Shown: positions 46,664 through 55,876, counted from the stretch's first letter. The stretch is 62,277 nt of DNA from Sulfuritalea sp. (GCA_030651305.1 JAUSCI010000031.1:1-62277); one strand, 5' to 3'. Numbers and translations are program-made. The notes: generated from the letters alone by a model not told the origin.

Positions 46664-47772
46664 TGACTGTTCAGGTCGGATAGGCGGAAGCTACCCGGCA
46701 AATCGAGGCTGAGGAACATTGCCCTGAAATGCCTGAACGAGAGATGGGAAGATATCGAAGTGCTGTTTCTGAATCGTGGCGAGGCAGGAACGAATGGTGC
46801 AGAAGGCCTGCGCTCCCGAGAAGGTGCGGAAGCAGCCGGCGATCTTGTGCTTGACCTTGGGCATGCGAATAGCTTGTTCCGCGAGGTTGTTGCTGAAGGG
46901 AACACGAGGATCGGTGGTGACCGCCGTATGCAGCCAGTTGAGCTGGCCCGCCACTCGGTAGCCCGACTCGTCGGCGCCCGCCACATCCGACCGGGCAATC
47001 GCGTCGGCAATATCGGCGACTGTTGGCGCCAGAAGCGTACCCGCTTCGCCGATCATGGTTTGAATCGTGCCGCGCGAGATCGGCAAACCATACAGGTCGG
47101 AGAGCAATTGGGCCGTGCGTGCGACGGGCAGCATGTGGCGCTGCGTCAGATAGACGGCGAGTGCCTTGACGCCGGAGCCGTAGTGCACCGAGGCAACGAC
47201 ATCGGACGGAAACTCGCTTCGGTGAAGCTTGCCACAGGCGCAGCGTGTCCGATGAATGTGGTGCTCGGTGACTTCCAGCGCCACTGGCGGCAAATCGAAG
47301 ACCTGCCGCGTTTCGGTCGAAATATCTCCATTCAAGGTCGCACCGCAGGCATCGCATATCGACGGCAAGGGATGATCCACGATGTAATCCGGATCGGCGA
47401 CTTCTCCAGTGTCGAGCCCTTATGCCCCGGCTGACCACCGGGCGGACGGGTTCCCTTCTTGCGCATCGATTTCGTCTTCTTCAGACCTTCGGCAGAAGAC
47501 GGAATACTGGAGTTGCGGCTGTTCTTCGCCAATTGCCCGTGCAGGTCGGCCACCTCCATCTTCAGGCTCGCCACTTCTGTCTTCAACTCGACGACATCCT
47601 TGCGCAGCGCCGTTACCAAATCCCGCAGTGCATGGATGACTTCATCGTTCTGCGCGTGGGTCAGTCCGGCAAGATCGGGCAGCGATTCCATGCCTTCATT
47701 TATCGCCTCCCCCGCCTTTTTCTCAAACCCAGAACAGATGCCCTTTCATCGGGTACGGCGGCGTAACAGTCG
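46664..47772 (-). mobile_element. Decayed IS66-family element
   Basis: The element contains a broken IS66 transposase and appears bounded by GACTGTT (46665-46671) and AACAGTC (47765-47771), short inverted ends like those of the ISBst12 group. Its length of about 1.1 kb is well below a full element, because the transposase has lost its middle. No target duplication is visible. Confidence 0.65.
46691..47691 (-). pseudogene. IS66-family transposase, frameshifted and internally deleted
   Basis: The N-terminal part (47691 down to about 47370) has a coiled coil (LRKDVVELKTEVASLKMEVA) and the NSRNSSIPSS-GGQPGHKG segment. A one-base frameshift near 47370 moves the frame to CDACGATLNGDI with the zinc-binding part, VALEVTEHHIHRTRCACGK. 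After GQLNWLHTAVT the sequence jumps to TDPRVPFSNNLAEQAIRM, skipping roughly 150 residues of the DDE domain. It cannot be functional. Confidence 0.85.
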
Positions 47773-48156
47773 ACGCAATCGGTCGGCAAGCGCAAAGAGG
47801 AGAAACCCGAGGGCATTGACCCCTTGCTTTTGATTGGTCAGATACCAGGCGGCAGCAAACCAGACCCGGAGCGGGGTACGTGTCTTGTCGAAAATGGTTC
47901 CTGCCGTAATCGAAGTCTGGTGGCGGCAATGGCGACACATCAGCCGTGTGCGACTGGCCCGATAGGCGGGCGCCATGATCGAACACGCCGGACAAACAAA
48001 TCCTTGCGGCCAGCGCAGCCGCTCCAAATACGCATGGCAAGCCTCCTCCGTGACGAACCAGTCCAGGAAATCATTCCAGGTTCGGGGGTGTTGCGGGTTC
48101 GGGGGGTAGTCCTTTCCGGAAATTGGCGGTAGTATCTGGATTTCCATCCAGTGCAT
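47746..48156 (-). pseudogene. IS1595-family transposase, N-terminal fragment
   Basis: The first 117 codons (zinc ribbon FVCPACSIMAPAYRASRTRL, MCRHC, then TSITAGTIFDKTRTPL) are close to the intact transposase at 57864-58856 but differ at a number of positions and carry five extra residues (PNPQH). The last 19 codons are unrelated. The DDE catalytic domain is absent, so it is inactive. The differences show that this is a related element and not a recent copy of the one near dnaE2. Confidence 0.8.
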
Positions 48157-48190
48157 TCTAGCTCAAGTGGAGCTAAGTGGATACCTAATA
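47773..48190 (-). mobile_element. IS1595-family element, truncated copy next to lexA
   Basis: The right end (about 48160-48190, with AGTGGAGCTAAGTGGATACC) matches the end of the intact element at 57842-58890, and the transposase N-terminus is similar, but everything after codon 117 is gone, replaced by 35 bp and the IS66 end. Beyond its right end lies TGGATAGACAG, a LexA half-site. Confidence 0.75.
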
Positions 48191-48201
48191 TGGATAGACA
48201 G
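48186..48201 (+). promoter_or_regulatory. Damaged LexA box of lexA
   Basis: TAATATGGATAGACAG: the ACAG half (48198-48201) is kept, the CTGT half is replaced by the IS1595 end. If the eight bases TGGATAGA are the target duplication, the original site was CTGTATGGATAGACAG, a good SOS box, 16 bp before the lexA start. Confidence 0.55.
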
Positions 48202-48217
48202 TCAACGGAGTATGTTC

Positions 48218-48823
48218 ATGGCCGACGATCTCACTCCCCGCCAGCGGGAAATTCTCGATTTCATCCGCAACAGCATGGAAGTCTTCAGCGTGCCGCCGAC
48301 GCGCGCGGAGATTGCCGGTGCCTTCGGCTTTGCCTCGCCCAATGCCGCCGAAGATCATTTGAAGGCGCTGGCAAAAAAGGGCGCGATCATACTCGAGCCC
48401 GGTTTCGCGCGCGGCATCCGACTGGTGGAACAACTCGGCCTGCCGCTGATCGGCACGGTTGCCGCCGGCAGTCCGCTGCTGGCGATCGAGAACCGCCTCG
48501 GCAACATCCGCATCGATCCCGCGCTATTCACGCCGCGCGCTGATTTCCTGCTGCGCGTGCGCGGCCTGTCGATGATCGAGGCCGGCATCCTCGATGGCGA
48601 CCTGCTCGCCGTGCATCGCACCTCCGAAGCGACCAACGGCCAGATCGTCATCGCCCGGCTGGGCGACGAAGTCACCGTCAAACGCTTCAAGCGGCGCGGC
48701 AGCATGGTTGAACTGATCGCCGAGAACCGCGACTTCGCGCCGATCCTGGTCAATACGCGCAAGGAGCCGCTGACCATCGAAGGCGTCGCGGTCGGTTTGA
48801 TCCGGGATGGCCGGACCTTGTGA
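48218..48823 (+). CDS. lexA: LexA repressor
   Basis: A 201-residue LexA. Winged helix-turn-helix at 1-65 ([36 protein letters not shown]), self-cleavage site A83-G84 in [11 protein letters not shown], catalytic Ser118 ([11 protein letters not shown]) and Lys155 (EVTVKRFK). Spacing matches E. coli LexA to within one residue. ATG 48218 is chosen because GGAG lies seven bases upstream; ATG 48212 is too close to it. It starts the lexA-imuA-imuB cassette, overlapping imuA by 4 bp. Its own SOS box has lost one half to IS1595, so autoregulation is probably weakened. Confidence 0.93.
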   Translation: MADDLTPRQREILDFIRNSMEVFSVPPTRAEIAGAFGFASPNAAEDHLKALAKKGAIILEPGFARGIRLVEQLGLPLIGTVAAGSPLLAIENRLGNIRIDPALFTPRADFLLRVRGLSMIEAGILDGDLLAVHRTSEATNGQIVIARLGDEVTVKRFKRRGSMVELIAENRDFAPILVNTRKEPLTIEGVAVGLIRDGRTL

Positions 48824-49548
48824 ACCCGGCACTTGTTCATGTACTCGAGCGCTCCGACATCCGGCGCGGTGATGCCTTCGCCGTAGCGCCAGCGCCGACT
48901 CTTGCCACCGGTTTTCCTTCGCTCGATGCCGAACTGCCCGGCGGTGGCTGGCCGCGTGGGGGATTGACGGAACTGTTGCCGGAGCGCGAAGGGATCGGCG
49001 AACTCGGCCTCTTGCTGCCTGCGCTGGCGGCGCTGACGACTGCCGGTCAAACCGTGGTGCTGATCGCGCCGCCGTACTGTGCTCACGCGCCGGCCTGGGC
49101 CGCCGCCGGAATTCGTCTCGACTGCCTGCGCCTGGTGTTTCCGCGCCGGCCGCGCGATGCCTTGTGGGCCGGAGTCGAAGCCCTGCGCTGCGGCGGCGTG
49201 GCGGCCACGCTGCTCTGGCTCGATGCCCTGTTTCGCGGATGCCTGCCCGCCAACAGTCTGCGCCGCCTGCACGTGGCGGCGGGCGAGGGTGGCGGCGGGG
49301 CGTTTTGCTTCCGCCCCGCGCGACTGGCGGTCGAGGCTTCTCCCGCACCCCTGCGCCTGCAACTGCACGGCGCGGACAGACAATTGCGTGTGCATATTTT
49401 CAAGCGGCGCGGGCCGCCTGCCCGGCAGGCCATCCTGCTCGACATCGCGCGGCCCGCGGGTTTCTCGCACGGTTTTTCCCATGCTGTGGCTGGCACTGTA
49501 TTGCCCGACGCGACCGACATCCGACGACGAAACCGCGTCGCCGCGTGA
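48820..49548 (+). CDS. imuA: Translesion synthesis accessory protein ImuA
   Basis: A 242-residue RecA/SulA-like protein of the ImuA family: [45 protein letters not shown]-like helix [21 protein letters not shown] and the C-terminal [10 protein letters not shown]. ImuA works with ImuB and DnaE2 in damage-induced mutagenesis. Start GTG overlaps the lexA stop. Residues 20-28 (AVAPAPTLA) are encoded by a dispersed repeat copy and precede the conserved core, so the N-terminus may have been altered by it. Confidence 0.88.
   Translation: MNPALVHVLERSDIRRGDAFAVAPAPTLATGFPSLDAELPGGGWPRGGLTELLPEREGIGELGLLLPALAALTTAGQTVVLIAPPYCAHAPAWAAAGIRLDCLRLVFPRRPRDALWAGVEALRCGGVAATLLWLDALFRGCLPANSLRRLHVAAGEGGGGAFCFRPARLAVEASPAPLRLQLHGADRQLRVHIFKRRGPPARQAILLDIARPAGFSHGFSHAVAGTVLPDATDIRRRNRVAA
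48879..48903 (-). repeat. Dispersed repeat copy 7, in frame inside imuA
   Basis: On the minus strand AAGAGTCGGCGCTGG followed by CGCTACGGCG. It encodes AVAPAPTL, like the copy in trhP. Confidence 0.75.
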
Positions 49549-50794
49549 AGCTTCGCTTGTCCCCGGGACGGCATTTCCCACCCCTGCGCTAGCGTGCTGG
49601 GCCGGGCGCTTCACGCCGCAGGTCAATCTCGCACCGGATACGCTGCGCCTTGAAATTGCCGGCAGCCTGCGCCTGTTCGGAGGCCTGTCGGCGCTGCTGC
49701 GCCGGGTGCGCGAAGATCTGCTCGTCATGGATGTCGGCGTGCAACTGGCGGTGGCGGCTACACCGCTGGCTGCGTTGTGGCTGGCGCGGTCCGGTGCCAG
49801 TGAGGCCAATGAGGCGATCTGCTCCGATCTGCCTGCCACGCGCGCCGCTCTGGCGGCGGTGCCGCTGACCGCCCTGGAACTGGCGCCGCCGCTGGCGCGG
49901 CGCCTCGAAGGCTTCGGCCTGCGCTGCCTCGGCGACGTACTGGCCTTGCCGCGCGCCAGCCTCGGCGCGCGCCTCGGCAAGCCGTTCGTCGTCGATCTGG
50001 CGCGCGCCCTGGGCGAGGTGGCTGACCCGCAGCCGTGGTTCGTGTTTCCCGAGCGCTTCGAACTGGGGCTGGAACTGCCGGCGCCGGTCGAGGCTGCGCC
50101 GGTGCTGCTATTCGCCGCGCGGCGCCTGATCACGGCGCTCGCCGGCTGGCTGGCGGCGCGGAATGTGGCGGTGCGCGAGATCGACTGCCTGATCGATCAC
50201 GGCCATGGCGTGGTCACTGCGGTGCCGCTCGCCTTCAGCGTACCGGTGCACGCAGTCGCGCGCATTGAGCGTGTACTCAAGGAACGGCTGGATGCGCTGG
50301 CACTGTCCGCGCCGGCGCTCGCCCTGCGTCTGTGCGTACGGGAAGCGGAGCCGCGCGAGGCGCGCAGCCATGCCCTGTTCGATGGCGCCGGGCAACGGCA
50401 CGAAGCGCTGGCCGATCTCATGGATCGTCTGGTTGCCCGCCTGGGACCGCAAGCCGTGCAGGGGCTGGCTTGCCATGCCGACCATCGCCCCGAGTTGGCA
50501 AGTCGGGCAGGCCCCGACCCGTCGGCCCTTCAGGCATCGGCGATGTCGACTCCGCCGCGCCCGCTGTGGCTGGTGGAGTCGCCCGAAGCCTTGCGGGAAA
50601 GCCATGGCCGCCCGCAACGGGCCGGCCCGCTGGCACTGGTTGCCGGTCCGGAGCGCATTGAATCCGGCTGGTGGGACGGCCTCGATGCCCGTCGCGACTA
50701 CTTCATCGCCATCGACAGCGAAGGCCGCTGGCTATGGATTTTTCGTGACCCGCGTCCACCTGGCGGGTGGTTTCTGCACGGCTGGTTTGCCTGA
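49481..50794 (+). CDS. imuB: Y-family-like protein ImuB, shortened at the N-terminus
   Basis: A 437-residue Imu[13 protein letters not shown] at the start and WAGRFTPQVNLAPDTLRLEI, AGSLRLFGGLSALLRRV, LEGFGLRCLGDVLALPRA and the C-terminal YFIAIDSEGRWLWIFRDPR are family blocks. Between the first two the usual 50-60 residues of the palm are missing; a Ser/Pro-rich stretch ([17 protein letters not shown]) replaces them. ImuB lacks polymerase residues anyway and acts as a hub that binds the beta clamp. The gene overlaps imuA by 68 bp. Whether the shortened protein folds is unclear. Confidence 0.87.
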   Translation: MLWLALYCPTRPTSDDETASPREASLVPGTAFPTPALACWAGRFTPQVNLAPDTLRLEIAGSLRLFGGLSALLRRVREDLLVMDVGVQLAVAATPLAALWLARSGASEANEAICSDLPATRAALAAVPLTALELAPPLARRLEGFGLRCLGDVLALPRASLGARLGKPFVVDLARALGEVADPQPWFVFPERFELGLELPAPVEAAPVLLFAARRLITALAGWLAARNVAVREIDCLIDHGHGVVTAVPLAFSVPVHAVARIERVLKERLDALALSAPALALRLCVREAEPREARSHALFDGAGQRHEALADLMDRLVARLGPQAVQGLACHADHRPELASRAGPDPSALQASAMSTPPRPLWLVESPEALRESHGRPQRAGPLALVAGPERIESGWWDGLDARRDYFIAIDSEGRWLWIFRDPRPPGGWFLHGWFA

Positions 50795-51340
50795 AAGGAT
50801 GACCGGCTACATCAACGCGTCGGTAAATGGGGCATGCACAATGCGCAGGCTGGTCCGCTTCAGCAACAGGCAGCGATCCAGTGGCTGTCGCAAGCATTGC
50901 CCGTGCGTCGCATCGAGACAGCGGCAGCTGAGGCAGAACGCCCGTGCCGTGATTCCGGCGCCGGACGAACAGTTCCTGGCTTTGACGAGATCCCTGATCA
51001 GGATTCCCAGTCGAACAAGGTTCTCACGCTGCGGATCATCCACGGCACCGCGTTCCCGCCGCTCCCGATTTACCCGCATCGATCCTTCCGGCGATTGCTG
51101 ACCGTCGCTGGCGGACGAATCAGCCGGGAGTGGCCGGACGGCGCCCCCGGAATACACAGAATGCATGACAAGCCTCCCACTTCGGAACCGGGAACCGGTT
51201 TGCTCTCCGGTACAAAAAATCCCGATCACACGTTGCCGAAATTGTGGCTGATACAAGGGGGCGTGAAAATACCGAAGTCACCGTATTCGTGATACCGAAA
51301 AACCGGTAGGGCGACCATCCGCCCAACGGCTGTTCTGTCG
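50795..51340. other. Region without a recognisable gene
   Basis: About 545 bp between imuB and the cytochrome c remnant. Frames of about 150 codons exist on both strands (50807-51256 minus, 50834-51292 plus), but neither has a recognisable motif or a Shine-Dalgarno sequence, and codon use is unlike the neighbours. In standard mutasome operons dnaE2 would follow here. Confidence 0.4.
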
Positions 51341-51555
51341 TCAGCGCGAAAGTATCCACTGCGCCAGATTCTTCAGCTCTTTGGGATCCTTGGTATCGAT
51401 GATCTTGTGCTCTTCTTCGGTGCCGTCGTCGAGCTTGACCCTGGGGTCGGTGGTGATGTTCTTGATGACCTTCTCTTTGCCGCCTGCACCGGGGCCAGAC
51501 CGGCCAGCGAGAGAAACAAGGATTCGGCGATCAAAATTAAGCTTGAGGATTTCAT
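51341..51555 (-). pseudogene. Cytochrome c gene with the heme region deleted
   Basis: The frame starts with a signal peptide like that of the cytochrome at 31984 (ESLFLSLAGLAPVQA), then jumps by deletion and frameshift to KVIKNITTDPRVKLDDGTEE and EHKIIDTKDPKELKNLAQWI ending LSR, the C-terminal part of the same protein. About 45 residues with the CxxCH site are gone. It cannot bind heme. Confidence 0.8.
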
Positions 51556-51685
51556 GGCGTGTATTAATGTCGAATCGGCATGGTGCCGCACAAGCCAAGT
51601 CACGGCGCTGTCGGCATTCCGCCGATGGCACGAGGCCTCGACTTTGCATCAAATGATTTCACCGCGATGTGCCGCGGCGCCGGCG

Positions 51686-52282
51686 TCAAGGTTTGCGGGC
51701 GATCAGCGTGGCGAAGGACTTGATGCGTTGGCCGGGCGCCTCGAAATCACGGAATTCGGAGTGAATGATGCTCCAGCCGGCGAAGCGGCCTTCCAAATCG
51801 TTCGGTGCGAACAGGCAATAGTTCTCTGGCTCGAACATGTCGAGATAGCTGGTGCCTTCGACCAGCACGTTGATCGCCGCGATGCCGCCCGGACGCACCC
51901 GCGCCTGCAGCATCGACAGCACCCGCGAAGCCGTCGCGCAATCGAAGAACATCAGCAGTCCGATCGAGACGACGCAATCGAAGTCTTCGCTGATTTCATG
52001 GGTGCGCAGATCGGCCTCGATCGCTTCGAGCGGCAGGGCTTCCGCGACCGCACGCTGCCGCAGGTGGCCGATCGCCGCCGGACTGGCATCCAGCGCCAGT
52101 ACCGAACAGTCGCGCTGCGCTGCTGCAATCGCCAGATTGCCCAGGCCGCAACCGAAGTCGAGCACGCGCCCCCGCAGATGCGGCAGGGCCGCCAGCTCGA
52201 AGGGATTGAGCTTGAAGTCCTGCTCGCGGACCTGCTGCTGAAACTGCCGGTCGAAGAAGGCAACGCTGCTGGCGGGGTTCAT
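51686..52282 (-). CDS. Class I SAM-dependent methyltransferase
   Basis: A 198-residue methyltransferase with motif I VLDFGCGLGNLAIAAAQ, motif II LDASPAAIGHLRQRA, motif IV DFDCVVSIGLLMFF and a post-motif LQARVRPGGIAAINVLVEGT, which resembles the TehB group. The C-terminal block GWSIIHSEFRDFEAPGQ is present, so the gene is intact, unlike its copy at 29061-29348. It follows the octaheme lipoprotein gene on the same strand after a terminator, so it probably has a separate promoter. Substrate unknown. Confidence 0.85.
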   Translation of the reverse strand: MNPASSVAFFDRQFQQQVREQDFKLNPFELAALPHLRGRVLDFGCGLGNLAIAAAQRDCSVLALDASPAAIGHLRQRAVAEALPLEAIEADLRTHEISEDFDCVVSIGLLMFFDCATASRVLSMLQARVRPGGIAAINVLVEGTSYLDMFEPENYCLFAPNDLEGRFAGWSIIHSEFRDFEAPGQRIKSFATLIARKP

Positions 52283-52327
52283 GGTGGCAATTGTGCTGCG
52301 AAGCTCATCGATCTGTCCATTTTCAAA

Positions 52328-52358
52328 TTAAAAAAAACCGCCGGACGTGCCGGCGGTT
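52328..52358 (-). terminator. Rho-independent terminator of the octaheme lipoprotein gene
   Basis: On the minus strand CCGCCGG-CACGT-CCGGCGG followed by eight T residues, 23 bp after the stop at 52381. A decayed copy (CGTCCGGCGGTTTTC) is found at about 29402-29416, part of the duplicated block. Confidence 0.85.
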
Positions 52359-52380
52359 GCAAGCGGGTATCAGCCCATGG

Positions 52381-54309
52381 TCAGAGATTCTTCGTGTCGT
52401 GGCAAACCGCGCCGCAAGGTTTGGTGTAGGGAATCGGCATGGCCGCGCCCGGAGCGACGCCCTTGACGCCCTTGTTGTCCTTGCGCGGGACATCGTAGAT
52501 GTGCGAGGTGATGTCGTTCAGCCAGTAGTTCTTGCCGTCCTTGCCCGTCAGACCCTTGCCCAAACCAGCCCCGGTCTGCATGGTCTTGGTGTTGTGGCAA
52601 TCCGAGCAGGTGATCTTGCTCGCATCCACAGTGCACTTGGCCTTGTCCGCCAGATGGGACTTCAAGTCCGTCTTGTTCTGATGGCAACTGGTACAGGATT
52701 CCGGCTTGTTTGAATCGGCCTTCATCTGGTGCGGGAACTTGGCGTCGCCGTGCGTATCGTGGCAATCGGTGCAAGCCACCAACTGGTTGCCGTTGCGATA
52801 CTTGGACGACTTGATGAAGTCCGTGCCCTGCTGGTGGTGCGACTTGGAGTGCAGTCCGTCGGCCCAGTAGTCCTTGGCAGCCGCGTCTTCCCGCGTGGTG
52901 TATTGGCTCAGGAAGTTGTTGCGGCTGGTTCCCGGCAACATGATCTTGTTGGCGGCGTTGACCGGTTGGTCGTTCTTCAGGTGGCCCTGGGGCCGGCTGT
53001 GGCACTGGACGCAGATCGCGGTGGAGCGTTCCGCCGCCAGCTTGTTGGGACTGACGATGGTGGCAGGCGCCTCGCTTGCCGGGGCGTCGGCGTTGGCGTG
53101 CACCGAGCCGGGGCCGTGGCAGGTTTCGCAACCCATGTTGATTTCGTTGGGTTTGCCGTCGCCGTCGATGTCCATCTCGCCGTAGGGATCGTTGCTCGAG
53201 CCGGCCTTGTAGTCGCCAGCCGCCGTTTTGGTCAGCGTGTAGCCGTTGTAATGGCAGGCGGCGCATTCCTTGTCGAAGGACTTGGCCGGGGAAGGATCGG
53301 CCAGCTTCTTCGTGCCTTCGTTGAACAGCCAGTCGGCGTGGTAATCGCGCCATTGCTTGCGACCGCGGTCGGCAAAGCTGTCATTGCCCTCCTGGTTGAA
53401 CTGGACGAAGGGGAACAGGTTGGCGCCGACGCGATAGACGTAGCGCTGCTTGTACACGCCGCCGCCATAGGCCAGTTCGACCGGATACACGCGCGGCTGG
53501 TCTTTGGCATCCCTGGCGTTCGTGGTGCGGAACTTGAGCTTGCCGTCGCTATCCTTGAAGAAGGTGGCGGTGAAGCTCACGCTGGCCGCATCGGCGGGCG
53601 CCTTGGTGCTGATCTGGTACTTGTCGAAGCCGCGCGTCTTGTCATAGCCATGGAACCAGAATGTGGTGCCGGCCATCAGCTTGTCGAGACCCCGGTTGAC
53701 GTTGGGGAAGCGCGAGTAATCCTGCAATTTCGCGGGCTTCTTGCCCACCACCTGAATGCCGAGGCGATGCATGGTCTTGGTGAAATTTATTTTTTCCTCG
53801 TGGCAGCGCAGGCATTTGGTGGTGCCGACGTAGGTGGCGGTCGGCGGCACGTTGCCGGAGATCTTGACGGTCACGGGCGCGGCCGACAGTTCGAGGGTGG
53901 AAAGCGACTTGCGCGACTTGTCGCCGCCGGGCAGGTAGGTGCTGTTGGCGGGTTCGACGTAGACGAAGTACTTGCCGCCGGGCACGTCGGCAAAGCCGAA
54001 CTCGCCCCTGGCATTGGTTTTGGCATGCAGATAGCGCCCACGGTTGGCGGCCAGACTGTCTTCCAGCGGCTCGTCGTTTTTGGCGTCCTTCTTGACCTCG
54101 ATCGGCGTCTTGCCCATGGCCGCCACGTCGGTGGCGGGGATCAGCCAGACGGTGGCGTCGGCGATCTTGCGGAAGGATTTGGCATTGCCATCCTCGACCG
54201 TGCCGGCGATGGGTGCATTGGGCAGATTCTTGACCTCGGTTTGCGTACAGCCGTAAATCAGAAACGCGGAAGCCAGGGTCAGCAGGCCTCCGGCAATGGT
54301 CTTTTTCAT
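52381..54309 (-). CDS. Octaheme c-type cytochrome lipoprotein
   Basis: A 642-residue exported lipoprotein (lipobox LIYGC, about residues 16-20). Residues 30-150 hold a carboxypeptidase regulatory-like beta domain (NARGEFGFADVPGGKYFVYV), then seven CxxCH sites (CLRCH, CAACH, CETCH, CVQCH, CTDCH, CTSCH, CSDCH) and a terminal CxxxCH (CGAVCH). It is probably on the outer membrane and may take part in electron transfer to or from external acceptors; a surface-located reductase is also possible. A clear sigma-54 promoter precedes it and its activator and kinase genes lie directly upstream. ATG 54309 is the start next to the signal peptide. Confidence 0.88.
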   Translation of the reverse strand: MKKTIAGGLLTLASAFLIYGCTQTEVKNLPNAPIAGTVEDGNAKSFRKIADATVWLIPATDVAAMGKTPIEVKKDAKNDEPLEDSLAANRGRYLHAKTNARGEFGFADVPGGKYFVYVEPANSTYLPGGDKSRKSLSTLELSAAPVTVKISGNVPPTATYVGTTKCLRCHEEKINFTKTMHRLGIQVVGKKPAKLQDYSRFPNVNRGLDKLMAGTTFWFHGYDKTRGFDKYQISTKAPADAASVSFTATFFKDSDGKLKFRTTNARDAKDQPRVYPVELAYGGGVYKQRYVYRVGANLFPFVQFNQEGNDSFADRGRKQWRDYHADWLFNEGTKKLADPSPAKSFDKECAACHYNGYTLTKTAAGDYKAGSSNDPYGEMDIDGDGKPNEINMGCETCHGPGSVHANADAPASEAPATIVSPNKLAAERSTAICVQCHSRPQGHLKNDQPVNAANKIMLPGTSRNNFLSQYTTREDAAAKDYWADGLHSKSHHQQGTDFIKSSKYRNGNQLVACTDCHDTHGDAKFPHQMKADSNKPESCTSCHQNKTDLKSHLADKAKCTVDASKITCSDCHNTKTMQTGAGLGKGLTGKDGKNYWLNDITSHIYDVPRKDNKGVKGVAPGAAMPIPYTKPCGAVCHDTKNL

Positions 54310-54352
54310 GATGATCCCCTTAGTCGGTAAAAAGCTATCGCCAAACGCATAC

Positions 54353-54367
54353 GCAATCCTTGTGCCA
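54353..54367 (-). promoter_or_regulatory. Sigma-54 promoter of the octaheme lipoprotein gene
   Basis: On the minus strand TGGCAC-AAGGA-TTGC, a perfect -24/-12 sequence, 44 bp before the start codon at 54309. Confidence 0.85.
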
Positions 54368-54451
54368 TGATGCTTTTTCGCCTTCCGCGCGGAGTGAGTC
54401 GCGCAGAGGATGTTCAAACGTCAAGAAATCACGTTCGAGTTGTCGCGAAAT

Positions 54452-54467
54452 AGTGACTGTTGTCACT
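54452..54467. promoter_or_regulatory. Putative activator site AGTGAC-N4-GTCACT
   Basis: Perfect 6-bp arms around TGTT, 85 bp upstream of the sigma-54 promoter and overlapping the stop of the regulator gene. The distance is usual for a sigma-54 activator site; the candidate binder is the regulator at 54463-55860. Confidence 0.7.
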
Positions 54468-55860
54468 TATTGGAGACAATTCCCCAGCGTTTCATCCGCA
54501 CGTATAAATTCTGTCGTGGAATGCCGCTCAGGCGCGCGGCTTCGGACATATTTCCCCTGGCCGCGTCAAGCAGACGCTGAAAATATTCGCGCTCGAAGTC
54601 GCTACGCGCGACCTGATACGCCAGAGCGGCGGTCGCCACTGCGGCATCCGCGGGAACCGTGTTATCGGCATGTTCGCCCGTCGGAAACAAGTGCAAGGTA
54701 TCGATCGGGCCACCCGCGTGCAGGGCAACCGCGCGCTCGATGCAGTTCTGGAGTTGGCGCACGTTCCCCTCCCAGCGGCAGTTTTCCAGCGCCTGCAGGG
54801 CGGCGGGGGTGAGCGGCCCGCAGGTCTTGCCGAATTTCGTGCTGTAGGTGTCGAGAAAATGCGCGGCCAGCGGCACGATGTCGCCGGTGCGTTCGCGCAA
54901 GGGCGGCATGCGCACCGAGACCACGGCGATGCGGTAGTAAAGGTCTTCGCGAAACCGGCCGGCCTTGACTTCGGCGAGCAGCGGGCGGTTGGTGGCGCAG
55001 ATCAGGCGAAAGTCGGCCTGGCGCTTCTGGGTGCTGCCGATGCGGGTAAAGCTGTGATCCTGCAGCACGCGCAACAAACTGCTTTGCAGCTTGGGGCTCA
55101 TGTCGGCGATTTCATCGAGGAACAGGTTGCCGCCATGCGCCTTCTCGAAGTATCCGGCATTGGCCTGGCCGGCTCCGGTGAAGGCGCCCTTTTCATGGCC
55201 GAACAGCAGGCTTTCCAGCAGCGATTCCGCCAATCCGCCGCAATTGACTTCGAGGAAAGGCTGCGTGGCACGCGTGCTCAGGGCATGGATCAGCTTGGCG
55301 GCGAGTTCCTTGCCCGTGCCGCTTTCACCTTCCAGCAGTACGGTGGTGTCGAGGCCGGCGACCTGGCGGATCTGACCGAGCGCGCGTTCCATGGCGGGAG
55401 ACTGGCCGATGACGTCCGGTATGCCCGCTGCGCCCGACAAGCGGGCGCGCAGCCCATGGATTTCGCGATAGGCGCGGTCGAGTTCAAGCGCCTTGCCGAT
55501 CACGGCTTCCAGGGCTTCAATGTCTTCGAAGGGCTTGGTCAGATAATCGAACACCCCTTCGCGCACCGCCGCCACGGCATCGCGGGCGTCGGCAAACCCG
55601 GTCATCAGGATGCCCACCAGGCGTGGCCGGAGCGCGCGAAACTCGCGCAGCAAATCGATGCCATCGTCGTCGGGCAGGCGCTGGTCCATCAGCACCAGGT
55701 TGAAGTCGCCGGCGGCGAATAACTTGCGTGCCTCGGCGCCGTTGGTGGCCAGACTCACCGCGGCGGATTTGGCCAGCAGCCGGTTGAAGAGGTTCCGTGT
55801 ATGCCGATCGTCATCGACGACGAGGATTTTGGGCGGCGTGTCAGCTGCGGCGGAATGCAT
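54463..55860 (-). CDS. NtrC-type sigma-54-dependent response regulator
   Basis: A 465-residue regulator. Receiver domain with VVDDD, acceptor D59 (LVLMDQRLPDDDG) and Lys in YLTKPFED; AAA+ domain with [21 protein letters not shown] and LFLDEIADMSP; C-terminal Fis-type helix-turn-helix (EAARLSGIPRQNLYVRMKRW). Its kinase gene lies 16 bp upstream and the sigma-54-controlled cytochrome gene downstream, so it most probably activates that gene through AGTGAC-N4-GTCACT. ATG 55860 is chosen because the receiver domain starts right after it. Confidence 0.92.
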   Translation of the reverse strand: MHSAAADTPPKILVVDDDRHTRNLFNRLLAKSAAVSLATNGAEARKLFAAGDFNLVLMDQRLPDDDGIDLLREFRALRPRLVGILMTGFADARDAVAAVREGVFDYLTKPFEDIEALEAVIGKALELDRAYREIHGLRARLSGAAGIPDVIGQSPAMERALGQIRQVAGLDTTVLLEGESGTGKELAAKLIHALSTRATQPFLEVNCGGLAESLLESLLFGHEKGAFTGAGQANAGYFEKAHGGNLFLDEIADMSPKLQSSLLRVLQDHSFTRIGSTQKRQADFRLICATNRPLLAEVKAGRFREDLYYRIAVVSVRMPPLRERTGDIVPLAAHFLDTYSTKFGKTCGPLTPAALQALENCRWEGNVRQLQNCIERAVALHAGGPIDTLHLFPTGEHADNTVPADAAVATAALAYQVARSDFEREYFQRLLDAARGNMSEAARLSGIPRQNLYVRMKRWGIVSNK

Positions 55861-55876
55861 GTTCGAATGAGTCGGG

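Noticed and set aside
50807-51292. Two overlapping frames of about 150 codons on opposite strands
   Set aside because: Neither has a motif, Shine-Dalgarno sequence or typical codon use; reported only as an unassigned region.
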